64,000 bases of DNA from assembly GCF_000685035.1 (NCBI RefSeq), contig NZ_BAYB01000035.1:1-64000 (forward strand). The letters are read 5' to 3'. Source of the stretch: Paraburkholderia ferrariae NBRC 106233 (lineage in GTDB: Bacteria; Pseudomonadota; Gammaproteobacteria; Burkholderiales; Burkholderiaceae). Shown here piece by piece: positions 31,508-41,137 of the stretch. Position 1 is the first letter of the stretch. Each line of letters begins with the position of its first letter. The translations under genes and the position numbers were made by a program. The notes under the pieces were generated by a model, which was not told where the DNA came from, searched no databases, and saw only the letters and a list, made by a program, of their open reading frames with translations.

Positions 31508-32749
31508 ATGGCTGTCAATTTCCCCTCGATCGATCCCGCCCAACTCCATCCGGTCGCCGGTGTGACGCTGGGCTGGGCCGAGGCCAACATCCGCAAGCCC
31601 AACCGCAAGGACGTGCTCGTGATCTCCGTCGATGAAGGCGCGAGCGTTGCGGGCGTGTTCACGCTCAACCGCTTCTGCGCGGCGCCCGTGACGGTGTGCC
31701 GCGAGCACCTCGCGAAGGTGCGCGCCGGCGGCAAGGGCATCCGCGCGCTCGTGATCAACACGGGCAATGCGAACGCGGGCACGGGCGAGCCCGGCCTCGC
31801 CAATGCGCGCGCGACCTGCGACGCGCTGGCGAGCCTCGCGGGCATCGAGCCCTCGCAGGTGCTGCCGTTCTCGACCGGCGTGATCCTGGAGCCGCTGCCG
31901 GTGGATCGCCTGATCGCGGGTCTGCCCGCCGCGCTGGAGAACCGCAAGGCCGCGAACTGGTACGACGCCGCCCAGGCGATCATGACCACGGACACGCTGC
32001 CCAAGGCCGCCTCGCGCCAGGTCGCGATCGACGGCCACACGGTCACGCTCACCGGCATCAGCAAGGGTGCCGGCATGATCAAGCCGAACATGGCGACGAT
32101 GCTCGGCTTCCTCGCGTTCGATGCGAACGTGGCGCAGCCGGTGCTCGACGAACTCGTGAAGTACGTGGCGGACCGCTCGTTCAACTGCATCACCATCGAC
32201 GGCGATACGTCCACCAACGACTCGTTCATCCTGATCGCCTCGGGCAAGTCGAGCCTGCCGGCCATCGCCTCCACGGACTCGCCCGCTTACGCGGCGCTGC
32301 GCGACGCGGTGACGGAAGTCGCACAGACGCTCTCGCAGCTCATCGTGCGCGACGGCGAAGGCGCGACCAAGTTCATGACCGTGCAGGTGGAAGGCGGCAA
32401 GGACGTGGCCGAGTGCCGCCAGATCGCCTATGCGATCGGCCACTCGCCGCTCGTGAAGACGGCGTTCTACGCCTCCGATCCCAACCTCGGCCGCATTCTG
32501 GCCGCGATCGGCTATGCGGGCGTGACCGACCTCGACGTCGAAAAGATCGACCTGTATCTCGACGACGTGCTCGTCGCGAAGGCCGGCGGCCGCAATCCCG
32601 AGTACCGCGAGGAAGACGGCCAGCGCGTCATGAAGAACAGCGAAATCACGATCCGCGTGCTGCTCGGCCGCGGCAACGCGCAGTCCACGGTGTGGACCTG
32701 CGACCTTTCGCACGACTACGTGAGTATCAACGCGGACTACCGCTCCTGA
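31508..32749 (+). CDS. argJ: Bifunctional glutamate N-acetyltransferase / amino-acid acetyltransferase
   Basis: A 413-residue enzyme of the cyclic arginine pathway that recycles the acetyl group from N-acetylornithine and can form N-acetylglutamate. NTGNANAGTGEPG near 90 is the family mark, and the self-cleavage site sits in KPNMATMLGF, where threonine becomes the N-terminal nucleophile of the beta chain. The C-terminal SHDYVSINADYRS is typical. The start at 31508 has only a weak Shine-Dalgarno. Confidence 0.95.
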   Translation: MAVNFPSIDPAQLHPVAGVTLGWAEANIRKPNRKDVLVISVDEGASVAGVFTLNRFCAAPVTVCREHLAKVRAGGKGIRALVINTGNANAGTGEPGLANARATCDALASLAGIEPSQVLPFSTGVILEPLPVDRLIAGLPAALENRKAANWYDAAQAIMTTDTLPKAASRQVAIDGHTVTLTGISKGAGMIKPNMATMLGFLAFDANVAQPVLDELVKYVADRSFNCITIDGDTSTNDSFILIASGKSSLPAIASTDSPAYAALRDAVTEVAQTLSQLIVRDGEGATKFMTVQVEGGKDVAECRQIAYAIGHSPLVKTAFYASDPNLGRILAAIGYAGVTDLDVEKIDLYLDDVLVAKAGGRNPEYREEDGQRVMKNSEITIRVLLGRGNAQSTVWTCDLSHDYVSINADYRS

Positions 32750-32765
32750 TTCCGGTCTCAAGGCT

Positions 32766-33638
32766 ATGGACAAGCTCGAACAGTTTCTGACCCGCGCCGA
32801 GGCGCTGCTCGGCCGACTCGAATCCGTGCTGCCGCCCGCGGCGCCCGACGTGGACTGGAATGCCGCCGTGGCGTTCCGCTGGCGCAAGCGCCAGGGCCGC
32901 GGCTATCTGCAGCCGGTGCCCTCGGTCTCGTCGATCTCGCTCGACGACCTGCAGAACATCGACCGCCAGAAGGACCTCATCGAACGCAACACGCGCCAGT
33001 TCGTGCAGAACAAGCCCGCGAACAACGTGCTGCTCACGGGCGCGCGCGGCACCGGCAAGTCGTCGCTCATCAAGGCGTGCCTGAACGCGTTCGCGAAGGA
33101 CGGCCTGCGGCTCATCGAAGTGGACAAGGACGACCTGCACGACCTGGGCGACATCGTCGATCTGATCGCGACGCGCCCCGAGCGCTTCATCGTGTTCTGC
33201 GACGACCTCTCGTTCGAGGAGGGCGAGTCGGGCTACAAGGCGCTCAAGGTGGCGCTGGACGGATCGGTGGCCGCGCAGGGCGACAACGTGCTGATCTACG
33301 CGACCTCGAACCGCCGCCATCTGCTGCCCGAGTACATGAGCGACAACGAGACGTACAAGCACATGCCCGACGGCGAAATCCATCCCGGCGAGGTGGTGGA
33401 GGAGAAGATCTCGCTGTCCGAGCGCTTCGGGCTGTGGGTGAGCTTCTACCCGTTCAAGCAGGACGACTACCTGACGATCGTCGGTCACTGGCTGCGCCAC
33501 TTCGGCTGCAACGACGCCGAAGTGGAGGCCGCGCGCGGCGACGCGCTGGTCTGGGCGCTGGAGCGCGGTTCGCGCTCGGGCCGCGTGGCGTGGCAGTTCG
33601 CGCGCGACTGGTCGGGCAAGAAGGTGCAAGGGGCATGA
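32766..33638 (+). CDS. DUF815 AAA-type ATP-binding protein
   Basis: A 290-residue protein of the DUF815 family. Walker A (LLTGARGTGKSSLIKA) is near residue 87 and a Walker B-like FIVFCDDLSFE near 145. The family is widespread in proteobacteria but its biochemical role is not established. It starts 16 bases after argJ and overlaps the Nudix gene by ATGA, so the three are likely one operon. Confidence 0.9.
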   Translation: MDKLEQFLTRAEALLGRLESVLPPAAPDVDWNAAVAFRWRKRQGRGYLQPVPSVSSISLDDLQNIDRQKDLIERNTRQFVQNKPANNVLLTGARGTGKSSLIKACLNAFAKDGLRLIEVDKDDLHDLGDIVDLIATRPERFIVFCDDLSFEEGESGYKALKVALDGSVAAQGDNVLIYATSNRRHLLPEYMSDNETYKHMPDGEIHPGEVVEEKISLSERFGLWVSFYPFKQDDYLTIVGHWLRHFGCNDAEVEAARGDALVWALERGSRSGRVAWQFARDWSGKKVQGA

Positions 33639-34057
33639 GCGGGCAGACGAAGGGCGCCGGCGCAGCGGCGCGCCCCGTGACCGAAGTGGCCGTCGGCGTG
33701 CTCGTGCAGCCCGACGGCCGCTATCTGCTCGCGCAGCGTCCCGAAGGCAAGCCTTACGCGGGCTACTGGGAGTTTCCGGGCGGCAAGCTGGAGGCGGGCG
33801 AGTCGGTCGAGGCCGCGCTTGCGCGCGAACTGCACGAGGAACTGGGCATCGACGTGAAGGCGTGCCATCTCTGGCATACCCTCGAGCACGATTACCCGCA
33901 CGCCTATGTGCGCCTCTTCTTCTGCAAGGTGACCGAGTGGGACGGCGAGCCGCACGGGCGCGAGGGCCAGGCGTTCGTCTGGCAGTCGTTGCCGGCGAGC
34001 GTCGAGCCGCTGTTGCCGGCGACGATTCCGGTGCTCGAATGGCTGGCCGCCGAGTGA
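33635..34057 (+). CDS. mutT: Nudix hydrolase, MutT-type 8-oxo-dGTP diphosphatase
   Basis: A 140-residue Nudix protein; the full Nudix box is present (GKLEAGE...ARELHEELGI, about 51-73). EVAVGVLVQPDGRYLLAQRP and YAGYWEFPGGKLE match MutT, which clears 8-oxo-dGTP from the nucleotide pool. It is coupled to the upstream ATPase gene by an ATGA overlap; a longer reading on the same frame overlaps that gene and is not real. Confidence 0.9.
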   Translation: MSGQTKGAGAAARPVTEVAVGVLVQPDGRYLLAQRPEGKPYAGYWEFPGGKLEAGESVEAALARELHEELGIDVKACHLWHTLEHDYPHAYVRLFFCKVTEWDGEPHGREGQAFVWQSLPASVEPLLPATIPVLEWLAAE

Positions 34058-34091
34058 CGCAGTGAGGTGAGGCAAACGAGTGAGGCAAACG

Positions 34092-34132
34092 AAAAGGCCG
34101 CTGTGCAGCTCAGTTCGCACAGCGGCCTTTTT
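34092..34132. terminator. Bidirectional terminator between mutT and yacG
   Basis: A perfect 15-bp stem (AAAAGGCCGCTGTGC with its complement) with a 10-base loop; T runs are read on either strand. It separates two convergent genes. Confidence 0.85.
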
Positions 34133-34150
34133 GCCGATGCATCCGGCTAT

Positions 34151-34348
34151 CTATTGACGGGTGTCCGTGGGCGGCGCTTCGTCGTCGGGCGGCGTATCGT
34201 CATCCGAGCCGCCGATGCGGTATTTCTCGGCCGCCCACGCGCCCAGATCCATCTGCTTGCAGCGTTCCGAGCAGAACGGGCGGAAACGGTTTTCCGGAAC
34301 CCAGCGGACATCCTTGCCGCAGGTTGGACATTTGACGACGGTGGCCAT
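34151..34348 (-). CDS. yacG: DNA gyrase inhibitor YacG
   Basis: A 65-residue zinc protein known in E. coli to bind GyrB and block DNA binding by gyrase. The four-cysteine knuckle is visible (CPTCGKDV and FCSERCKQMDLG). The acidic, disordered C-terminal tail (about 45-65) is normal. It is the last gene of a pilBCD-coaE-zapD-yacG run. Confidence 0.95.
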   Translation of the reverse strand: MATVVKCPTCGKDVRWVPENRFRPFCSERCKQMDLGAWAAEKYRIGGSDDDTPPDDEAPPTDTRQ

Positions 34349-34446
34349 GCTTTCGAAGGGTCAGTCGGTGGGCGCCGCGCAAGGCGGGCGCCGGGTTGGC
34401 AAAATGCGGGGCGAAATCCGGTTCGGAAAAACGGCGCTGCCCGCTG

Positions 34447-35199
34447 TCACAGGCTGCACAGCGTTAGCTGGAACGGCACGTCCACGTCCACGGCGCGCGG
34501 GCGCAGATCGCCGTCCTGCACGGTGAAGCGCACCCACAGCATGTACTTGTTGGCGCTTGCTTCGGGAATCACGCGCAAATCCGGTGCCACGCGCACCTGC
34601 ATCAACTGATAGGCGCGTCCCGACAGCATCTGCTGGTAGCTGCCCTGCATGGCCATCACCTTCGACGCCTGTCCCGATTCGCGCGCGAGGCGCAGCACGA
34701 TGGCGGCGGCATCGCGCAGCGGCAGCAGCGGCATGACCCATTTGGCAATGTCCTGGCGGCGCTGGTCGGGATGCAATTGTTGCCACGCGTAGTAGGACGG
34801 CAGGTCGAACTTGCAGGTGCCGCCCGGAATGATCGCGCGGCTGCGAATGCTGGCGAGCCATTCGTTATCGGCCAGGTGCTGGCCCGTCTTGCCCTGCATC
34901 TGCGTGAGGCCCGCGAGGGTCTGCTCGATCTCGCCCAGCACGGTTTCGAGCGCATTCTGCTCGATACCCGGATTGCCGCGGAACGGCGCAAGCGTCTGAC
35001 GCTGCCTTTCGAGCTCCTTCATCAGGTCCGACTTGAGATCGGCGCGGCCGGCCACTTCCGCGATTTCGAAAAGCGTCGTGAGCGCAACGTGATGTTCCCT
35101 CGGATCCTCCTGAGTCAGGAAAAACGTGAAGCGCTCGAACAGGTCCTCGAGGCGCAGCAGCGTCCGGATTCGCTCGTTGAAGGGATACTCGTAAAGAAT
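34447..35199 (-). CDS. zapD: Cell division protein ZapD
   Basis: A 250-residue FtsZ-binding protein (formerly DUF1342) that bundles FtsZ filaments. ILYEYPFNERIRTLLRLEDL at the start, FDLPSYYAWQQL and the C-terminal VDVDVPFQLTLC are family marks. The best start is the TTG at 35199 (M-ILYEYPF) with a nearby GAGGCGAG; an ATG at 35241 would add 14 arginine-rich residues that the family lacks. A gap of 255 bases without a gene separates it from coaE. Confidence 0.93.
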   Translation of the reverse strand: MLYEYPFNERIRTLLRLEDLFERFTFFLTQEDPREHHVALTTLFEIAEVAGRADLKSDLMKELERQRQTLAPFRGNPGIEQNALETVLGEIEQTLAGLTQMQGKTGQHLADNEWLASIRSRAIIPGGTCKFDLPSYYAWQQLHPDQRRQDIAKWVMPLLPLRDAAAIVLRLARESGQASKVMAMQGSYQQMLSGRAYQLMQVRVAPDLRVIPEASANKYMLWVRFTVQDGDLRPRAVDVDVPFQLTLCSL

Positions 35200-35454
35200 C
35201 AAGCGCGCTCGCCTCGGGCGTGGTCGGTGAAGGATTTGCAAGACATTCTAATGCCGCGATGCTGCGGTCGCAATCGCGGGTGGAATGGCCGGCTGGTGCG
35301 GCTTCTTCACGGCTTACCCGCGACTGGCTCACGGTTTCCCCGCAACCTCCTCGCGGTTTGCTGCAGTTTTCCGCGGTTTCCCGTCGTTTCCCGCCGCTTC
35401 CTCTTCCTGGCGATTCTCCAGGCGGATTCCCTCTGCGCGGGCGTTCAGCTGTTT

Positions 35455-36072
35455 TCAGCCTCGCGCGCCCGCGGACCCCGCGAGCGCGAGGTAACGCGCG
35501 TGCAGCCTATCCACGTCTTGCGAGAGCGCTTCGAGGGTGGCGCCGTCGTTGACGATGATGTCGTCCGCGGCGGCGAGCCGCGCCTCGCGCGTGGCCTGGC
35601 GAGCAATGATGGCTAGCACCTGCTCGCGCGTGAAGCCGTTGCGGCGCATCACGCGCGCGATTTGCGTCTCGACGCTGCAATCCACGGCCAGCACGCGTTC
35701 GACACGCGTTTTCCACGTGCCCGATTCGACGAGGAGCGGCACGACGACGATGACATACGGCCCGCTCGCCGCAAGCGAAGTGCGTTCGGTCTCGTAGCGG
35801 ATGAGCGGATGCGTGATCGCTTCGAGCCGCTTGCGGGCCGTTTCGTCGCTGAAGACCAGCGCGCGCATGCGGGCACGATCCATGGAGCCATCGGGCGCCA
35901 CGAATTCGGGGCCGAACTGCTCGCGGATCGCCGCCATCGCGGCCCCTTGGGGTGCCGTGATGTGATGCGCAATCGCATCGGTATCGACGACGGGCACGCC
36001 GTGCGCCGCGAACAGGTCCGCCACGGTCGATTTGCCGCTGCCTATGCCGCCTGTCAGTCCGATCGAGAACAT
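35455..36072 (-). CDS. coaE: Dephospho-CoA kinase
   Basis: A 205-residue P-loop kinase that carries out the last step of coenzyme A synthesis. GLTGGIGSGKSTVADLF is the Walker A loop at the N-terminus; VVDTDAIAHHIT and the LID region RKRLEAITHPLI follow. It lies 3 bases downstream of pilD on the same strand, an arrangement known in many proteobacteria (pilD-coaE). Confidence 0.95.
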   Translation of the reverse strand: MFSIGLTGGIGSGKSTVADLFAAHGVPVVDTDAIAHHITAPQGAAMAAIREQFGPEFVAPDGSMDRARMRALVFSDETARKRLEAITHPLIRYETERTSLAASGPYVIVVVPLLVESGTWKTRVERVLAVDCSVETQIARVMRRNGFTREQVLAIIARQATREARLAAADDIIVNDGATLEALSQDVDRLHARYLALAGSAGARG

Positions 36073-36075
36073 CGA

Positions 36076-36999
36076 TCAGGTCCCCCACACGAAATACAAC
36101 GGTGTCCCCACGAACAGCGTGACGAGTGCCCCTGCCGCCAGATACGGGCCGAAGGGCAAAGGCTCCTCGAAGCGCATGCGCCCGGTCCAGGTGGCGACGA
36201 GGCCAACCACGGCACCGCCGACGGCGGCGATCACGACGATCTGCGGCAGCGCGCCCCAACCCAGCCAGGCGCCGAGTGCCGCGAGCAGTTTGAAGTCGCC
36301 GTAGCCCATGCCTTCGACGCCGCGCAGCAGCCGGAACACCCAGTACACGCACCAGAGCGCGAGGTAGCCCGCAATGGCGCCGATCACGGCCGTGTGCAGC
36401 GCAACGAACGTGCCCCACAGATTCACGATCAGCCCGGCCCAGAGAAGCGGCTGGGTGATCTCGTCGTAGAGCATCTGGTGTTCGAGGTCGATCGCGCTGG
36501 CGGCGATCAGCGCCGCGCACAGCGCGAATGCGGCCAGCGCCTTGCCCGAAGGCCCGAACGCGGCGAGCGCGAGCACGGCGCAGGCGGCGCCCGCCAGTTC
36601 TATGAGCGGGTAGCGGGCGCTCACGCGCGCGTGGCAGTGCGAGCAGCGGCCGCGCAATGCGAGCCAGCTCAGCACGGGAATGTTCTCCCAGGCGCGCAGC
36701 ACGTGGCCGCAATGGGCGCAGGCGCTGCGCGGCAGCCACAGGTTGTAGCGCTCGGGCAGGCCATCGCCGGCAAAGAGCTGGCCGGTGGCTTCCGCGGCGT
36801 CGGCGCGCCAGGCGCGTTCCAGCATGATCGGCAGCCGGTGCACGACCACGTTGAGGAAGCTGCCGACGATGAGCCCGAGCACGATCGCAAACCCCGTCAG
36901 CAGGGCGGGCGGCAGTGTGGCGAGCGCGGCGCCGATGGCATTGGCCGGGCCGGCGGGCACGAGATCGGAGGCGGAAGCGGACAGGAAATGAATGGGCAT
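36076..36999 (-). CDS. pilD: Type IV prepilin peptidase / N-methyltransferase
   Basis: A 307-residue inner membrane aspartyl protease that cleaves and N-methylates type IV prepilins and type II secretion pseudopilins. The four-cysteine cytoplasmic loop (CAHCGHVL and CSHCHARVS, about 78-125) and both catalytic aspartates (DLEHQMLYDE and GYGDFKLLAALG) are present, with about eight hydrophobic segments. Confidence 0.95.
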   Translation of the reverse strand: MPIHFLSASASDLVPAGPANAIGAALATLPPALLTGFAIVLGLIVGSFLNVVVHRLPIMLERAWRADAAEATGQLFAGDGLPERYNLWLPRSACAHCGHVLRAWENIPVLSWLALRGRCSHCHARVSARYPLIELAGAACAVLALAAFGPSGKALAAFALCAALIAASAIDLEHQMLYDEITQPLLWAGLIVNLWGTFVALHTAVIGAIAGYLALWCVYWVFRLLRGVEGMGYGDFKLLAALGAWLGWGALPQIVVIAAVGGAVVGLVATWTGRMRFEEPLPFGPYLAAGALVTLFVGTPLYFVWGT

Positions 37000-37026
37000 G
37001 GCGGGTGCGGAAATCTGGCAGCGATG

Positions 37027-38253
37027 CTACACCACGTTGCCGAGTTGAATGATGGGAAGATACATCGCCACCACGAGGCCGCCGACCAGCGCGCCGAGCA
37101 CGACGATCACGAGCGGTTCGCACAGGCTCGCAAGCAGGCCGATCTTCTCGTCCACCTGGCGGTCTGCGAGCGAGGCAACGTCGAGCAGCATGGCGTCGAG
37201 CGCGCCGGATTCTTCCGCCACGGCCACCGGCTGGATCACGTCGCCTGGAAAGCAGCCGGCGGCGCGCATCGCGCTGGCGAGCCGCTCGCCATGCCGCAGC
37301 CGCGCGCTGATGCCGGCGCTCGCGTGATCGAAGAAGGCGTTGCCGCTTGCGTGCGTGAGCGAGTCGAAGGCGTCCGCGAGCGGCGTGCCGGCCGTGAGCA
37401 GGGTGCCGAGCGCGCGGCTCCAGCGTGCCGCGCACAGTGCCGTGAGGAGCGGGCCCACGAAGGGCAGTTTCAGCACGGCGCGCCCGAAGGCGATGCGCGC
37501 GCGAACGGAGCGGCGCAGCACGCCTTGGGCCGCGAACACCGCAGCCGCGGCGCACAGGGCTGCGGGCAGACTCCAGCGTGCGGCACCGGCCGAGAGCATC
37601 AGCACGAATTGCGTGGGCGCGGGCAATGCGGCGCCGAAGCCGTCGAAGATCTGCTTGAAGGTCGGCACGACCCACACGAGCAAAGCCGCAGTGATAGCCA
37701 CGGCCAGCAGCATGACGGCGACGGGATAGGTGAGCGCGGCGCGGACTTTGGAGCGCTGCGCAGCGGCGCGCTCGCGGTCGTCGGCGATGCGCGCGAGCAC
37801 GCCCGCAAGCGTGCCCGATGCTTCGCCCACGGCAACGAGCTGGCGATAGAGCACGCCAAAGCGTGCGGGATGGCGCGCGAGCGAGTCGGAGAAGCGCAGG
37901 CCGGCCGTTAAGTCGCGCGCAAGCGCGGCCGCGATACGGGGCATGCCGCCCGGGCCCGGCGACTGCGCCAGGAGTTCGAGCGAGGGCGCAAGTGGCAGGC
38001 CGGCCCGCTGGAGGCTCGATAGCTGGCGGGTGAAGCGCGTGACGTCGGCGTGGCTGGCACGCGGCACCGGTGCTGCGCGCCGCTGCTCCAGCGCTGTGAC
38101 CGTGATGCGCTCGCGTTTGAGCGCGCGCCGGGCGGCGGCCATGTCGGCGGCGATCAACATGCCGCGGCACGGGCCGCCCGAGGCGTCGATGCCCCGCCAC
38201 GCGTAGCGCCATTCGGCCGCCGTTGCGCCGTCTTCCGCGCGCGCCGGCATCAT
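37027..38253 (-). CDS. pilC: Type IV pilus / type II secretion inner membrane platform protein PilC
   Basis: A 408-residue GspF-family protein that couples the assembly ATPase to pilin insertion. Two GspF domains are visible (about 70-190 beginning FTRQLSSLQRAGLPLAPSLE, and 275-395), with three membrane segments including the C-terminal one at PLVIVVLGALVGGLVVAMYLP (interrupted here for brevity). The start overlaps the pilB stop. A second ATG lies one codon in. Confidence 0.92.
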   Translation of the reverse strand: MMPARAEDGATAAEWRYAWRGIDASGGPCRGMLIAADMAAARRALKRERITVTALEQRRAAPVPRASHADVTRFTRQLSSLQRAGLPLAPSLELLAQSPGPGGMPRIAAALARDLTAGLRFSDSLARHPARFGVLYRQLVAVGEASGTLAGVLARIADDRERAAAQRSKVRAALTYPVAVMLLAVAITAALLVWVVPTFKQIFDGFGAALPAPTQFVLMLSAGAARWSLPAALCAAAAVFAAQGVLRRSVRARIAFGRAVLKLPFVGPLLTALCAARWSRALGTLLTAGTPLADAFDSLTHASGNAFFDHASAGISARLRHGERLASAMRAAGCFPGDVIQPVAVAEESGALDAMLLDVASLADRQVDEKIGLLASLCEPLVIVVLGALVGGLVVAMYLPIIQLGNVV

Positions 38254-39530
38254 GGCGAATCCGTTGCGGCAAGCGCTTCGGCGAGGCTCGTGGTGCCGTC
38301 GCGTACTCGCCCGAGCGCCGCCTCGCGCAGCGTTGCCACGCCTTCCTCACGCGCCTGGCGGGCGATGACGCGCGCGCCTTGTTTCGCCACGATCAGATCG
38401 CGCAGCGCATCCGATATCGGCATCACCTCGTGAATCCCGATGCGCCCGCGATACCCGATGCCGTGACACGCCTCGCAGCCGCGGGCGGCATAGATCGGAT
38501 GGCCCGCGTCCAGCCCGGCGGCGCGCAACGTGGCAGCCGATTCGCCGGCGAGGGCACGGCATTGCGTGCAGAGCTTGCGCACGAGCCGTTGTGCCGTGAC
38601 GAGCCGCAGCGCGCCGGCCAGGTTATAAGGTTCGACGCCGATGTCGATGAGCCGTGCCGCGGCGGCCGGCGCGTCGTTGGTGTGCAGCGTGGAGAGCACG
38701 AGATGCCCGGTCTGTGCGGCTTTCACCGCGACGCTGGCGGTTTCCTCGTCGCGAATCTCGCCGATCATCACGACGTCCGGATCTTGCCGCAGCAGCGCGC
38801 GCAACGCGAGCGCGAAGGTGAGGCCGGCTTTCTCGCGCACGTTGACCTGGTTGATGCCGGCAAGCTGGATTTCAGCCGGATCTTCCACGGAGCACAGATT
38901 GCGCGAGTCGTTGTTGAGCCGTTGCAGGAAGCAGTAGAGCGAGAGTGTCTTGCCGCTGCCGGTCGGCCCTGTTACCAGGGCGAGGCCATGGGGCGCGCGG
39001 ATCGCCTCGGCGACGATTTCCTGCTGCGCTTCGTCGAGCCCGAGCGCGGCGAGCGAGAGATTCGCGGGCAACGCTTCGAGCCGCCGCAGTACGAGTTTCT
39101 CGCCGAAGAGCGTGGGCAGCGAATTCACGCGATAGTCCTCGGCGGGTTGTGCCGGGCCCGATGGCGCGAGCCGCAGCCGGCCGTCGAGCGGAATGCGCCG
39201 CTCCGCGATGTCCATGCGCGCCAGCACCTTGACACGGGTGATGAACGGGTCGCGCAGATGGGCCGGTGGCCGAGCCGCTTCGTGGAGCACGCCGTCGATG
39301 CGCAAGCGGATACGCCAGCCGTGCTCGAGCGGTTCGACGTGCAGGTCGGACGCGTTGCGGCGCGCCGCTTCGCGCAGCGTTTCGGTGAAGAGGCGCACGG
39401 CGGGCGCGTCGTCCGCATGGGCCGCGGCGAGCGAGGCGGATGGCGCGGCGCGCGCGATGCCGCCGCTCGCCGCGCTTTGCACGGCGGCATACGCGCGACG
39501 CGAAGTCTCGCGATAAGGAATGGTTAGCAT
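38250..39530 (-). CDS. pilB: Type IV pilus / type II secretion assembly ATPase (PilB/GspE family)
   Basis: A 426-residue hexameric secretion ATPase. GPTGSGKTLSLYCFL is Walker A, RDEETASVAVKAAQTGHLVLS-type residues form the His box, DPDVVMIGEIRD Walker B, and a zinc tetracysteine is formed by CTQCRAL and CEACHGIG. The protein lacks the N-terminal MshEN domain of the long PilB/GspE form (about 570 residues), a reduced form common in this locus. Start MLTIPYRETSRRAY is the best of several; no strong ribosome binding site is seen. No pilin genes are in the window. Confidence 0.9.
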   Translation of the reverse strand: MLTIPYRETSRRAYAAVQSAASGGIARAAPSASLAAAHADDAPAVRLFTETLREAARRNASDLHVEPLEHGWRIRLRIDGVLHEAARPPAHLRDPFITRVKVLARMDIAERRIPLDGRLRLAPSGPAQPAEDYRVNSLPTLFGEKLVLRRLEALPANLSLAALGLDEAQQEIVAEAIRAPHGLALVTGPTGSGKTLSLYCFLQRLNNDSRNLCSVEDPAEIQLAGINQVNVREKAGLTFALALRALLRQDPDVVMIGEIRDEETASVAVKAAQTGHLVLSTLHTNDAPAAAARLIDIGVEPYNLAGALRLVTAQRLVRKLCTQCRALAGESAATLRAAGLDAGHPIYAARGCEACHGIGYRGRIGIHEVMPISDALRDLIVAKQGARVIARQAREEGVATLREAALGRVRDGTTSLAEALAATDSP

Positions 39531-39653
39531 GGAATGCCGGCTGGGGGGCCGCCTGCGTGAAGGAACGGCTCCATCATCGAATGGCGCACGAGCGCACGCC
39601 ATTCGTCCGGATGGCTAACGACGCTTAAGGATGCTGAATGACGCTCAGGATGC

Positions 39654-40973
39654 TCAACGACCCGGCAGGAGCTTCTTCGCCTTCTTCAACGGGCTGGTGC
39701 GCGGCTTCGCACCGGGCTTGAAGAGCTTCACCGTGCGCACGGCCTGATCGTCGCTGCGCAGCACTTCGAGCTTCGCGTCGCCGATCTGCACGCACACGTC
39801 GCCCTCCGGAATCTCTTCGAGCACTTCGAGGATCAGACCGTTGAGCGTCTTCGGGCCGTCGGTGGGCAGTGTCAGATGCAGCCAGCGGTTGAGTTCGCGC
39901 AAGGGCATGCTGCCCGGCACGATGCATTCGCCGTCCTCGTTCCAGCCGCCGCGGCCCGTGCCGCTGCGTGGCAGCGTGGTGGTGAATTCGCCGATCAGCT
40001 CTTCGATGATGTCTTCCGGCGTCACGAGACCTTCCATCTCGCCGTATTCGTTGACCACGAGCGCGACGCGGTGGCGGCTTTCCTGGAAGTACTGAAGTTG
40101 CTGGAAGACGGGGGTGCCGGTGGGCACGAAATAGGGATCGTCGAGCAACTCGCGCAGCGTATCGCGCTCAAGCTCCTGGTTGTGCAGCGCCGAGAGCGTC
40201 TTGCGCACGTGCAGCACGCCCAGCACGCGGTCGATGTCGCCTTGATAGACGATCAGCCGGTTGTGATAGCAGGTTTCGAGCTGGTGCAGGATGTCGTCGA
40301 GCGGGGCGTCGAAGTCGAGCGCCTCGATGCGACGGCGCGGAATCATCACGTCGTCGACGGTGATGTTTTCGAGGTCGAACAGATTCAGGAGCACGCTTCG
40401 GTGCTTGGTCGGCATGAAGCTGCCGGACTCGAGCACCATGGTGCGCAGCTCTTCGGTTGACAGTCGCTGCTCGCGCGCGTCGCGCGTATTGATGTGCAGC
40501 ACGCGCAGGACGGTGTTGGCGAACAGATTCACGAACCAGACGATGGGCTTCGTCACGCGCATGAGCGGCGCGATCAGAAGGGCCGCGGGCAGCGCGATCT
40601 TTTCCGGGAACGTGGCGCCGACGATCTTCGGCGTGATTTCCGCGAACACGATGATCAGGAACGCGACGATGCCGGTCGCGATCGACAGCACGAGGTTGTT
40701 GTGGCCGAACGTGTGCAGCGCGATCGAGGTGGTGAGGACCGGGATGATCGTGTTGAAGAGATTGTTGCCGATCAGGATGACGGTGAGCAGCAGGTCCGTG
40801 CGGCCGAGCAGGCTTTGCGTGGTTTTCGCGCCCAGCGCGCCCTGGTTTGCAAGGTGTTTGAGCCGATGACGGTTGAGCGCCATCATCGCCGTTTCGGAGA
40901 TGGAGAAGAGGCTGGAGCAGATGAGCAGGACGAAAACGGCGCAAATCTGCGCCCACAACGGGAGTTGGTCCAC
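39654..40973 (-). CDS. CNNM/CBS-domain transporter-like protein (HlyC/CorC family)
   Basis: A 439-residue integral membrane protein with a DUF21/CNNM domain (about 1-190, starting with a hydrophobic helix and the SLFSISETAMMALNRHRLK segment), two CBS domains (about 205-330) and a CorC_HlyC C-terminal domain (about 345-430). Family members are linked to magnesium or cobalt efflux and ion homeostasis; hemolysin naming is historical. It is the last core gene before the genomic island. Confidence 0.92.
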   Translation of the reverse strand: MDQLPLWAQICAVFVLLICSSLFSISETAMMALNRHRLKHLANQGALGAKTTQSLLGRTDLLLTVILIGNNLFNTIIPVLTTSIALHTFGHNNLVLSIATGIVAFLIIVFAEITPKIVGATFPEKIALPAALLIAPLMRVTKPIVWFVNLFANTVLRVLHINTRDAREQRLSTEELRTMVLESGSFMPTKHRSVLLNLFDLENITVDDVMIPRRRIEALDFDAPLDDILHQLETCYHNRLIVYQGDIDRVLGVLHVRKTLSALHNQELERDTLRELLDDPYFVPTGTPVFQQLQYFQESRHRVALVVNEYGEMEGLVTPEDIIEELIGEFTTTLPRSGTGRGGWNEDGECIVPGSMPLRELNRWLHLTLPTDGPKTLNGLILEVLEEIPEGDVCVQIGDAKLEVLRSDDQAVRTVKLFKPGAKPRTSPLKKAKKLLPGR

Positions 40974-41106
40974 GCGTCGCGTAAGTAAGAGAAACGGATG
41001 GGGGGACTATAGCAGAGAGGAATTGGCGTATCGGACGTTGCCGCACGCGCGGCGTGCCGGGCCCGCCTGCAGGGAATGGCCAGGACACTTGCCCAGAACG
41101 CGGACG

Positions 41107-41135
41107 AAAAAAAACCGCGCGATGCGCGGTTTTTT
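41107..41135 (-). terminator. Original tRNA-Pro terminator, now stranded left of the island
   Basis: CCGCGC-GAT-GCGCGG flanked by an A8 tract and a T6 tract. Read on the minus strand it ends in a T run. It directly abuts the left 33-bp repeat, whose right-hand twin is the tRNA-Pro 3' end 22 kb away, so before integration it would have stood just after the tRNA gene. Confidence 0.8.
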
Positions 41136-41137
41136 CG

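Noticed and set aside
35203..35454. Run of CGGTTTCCC-like repeats between zapD and coaE
   Set aside because: Irregular spacing and partial copies only; treated as simple low-complexity intergenic sequence.
35507..38350. 947-codon minus-strand frame across coaE, pilD and pilC
   Set aside because: Runs in another frame over three well-supported genes and has no recognisable domain.
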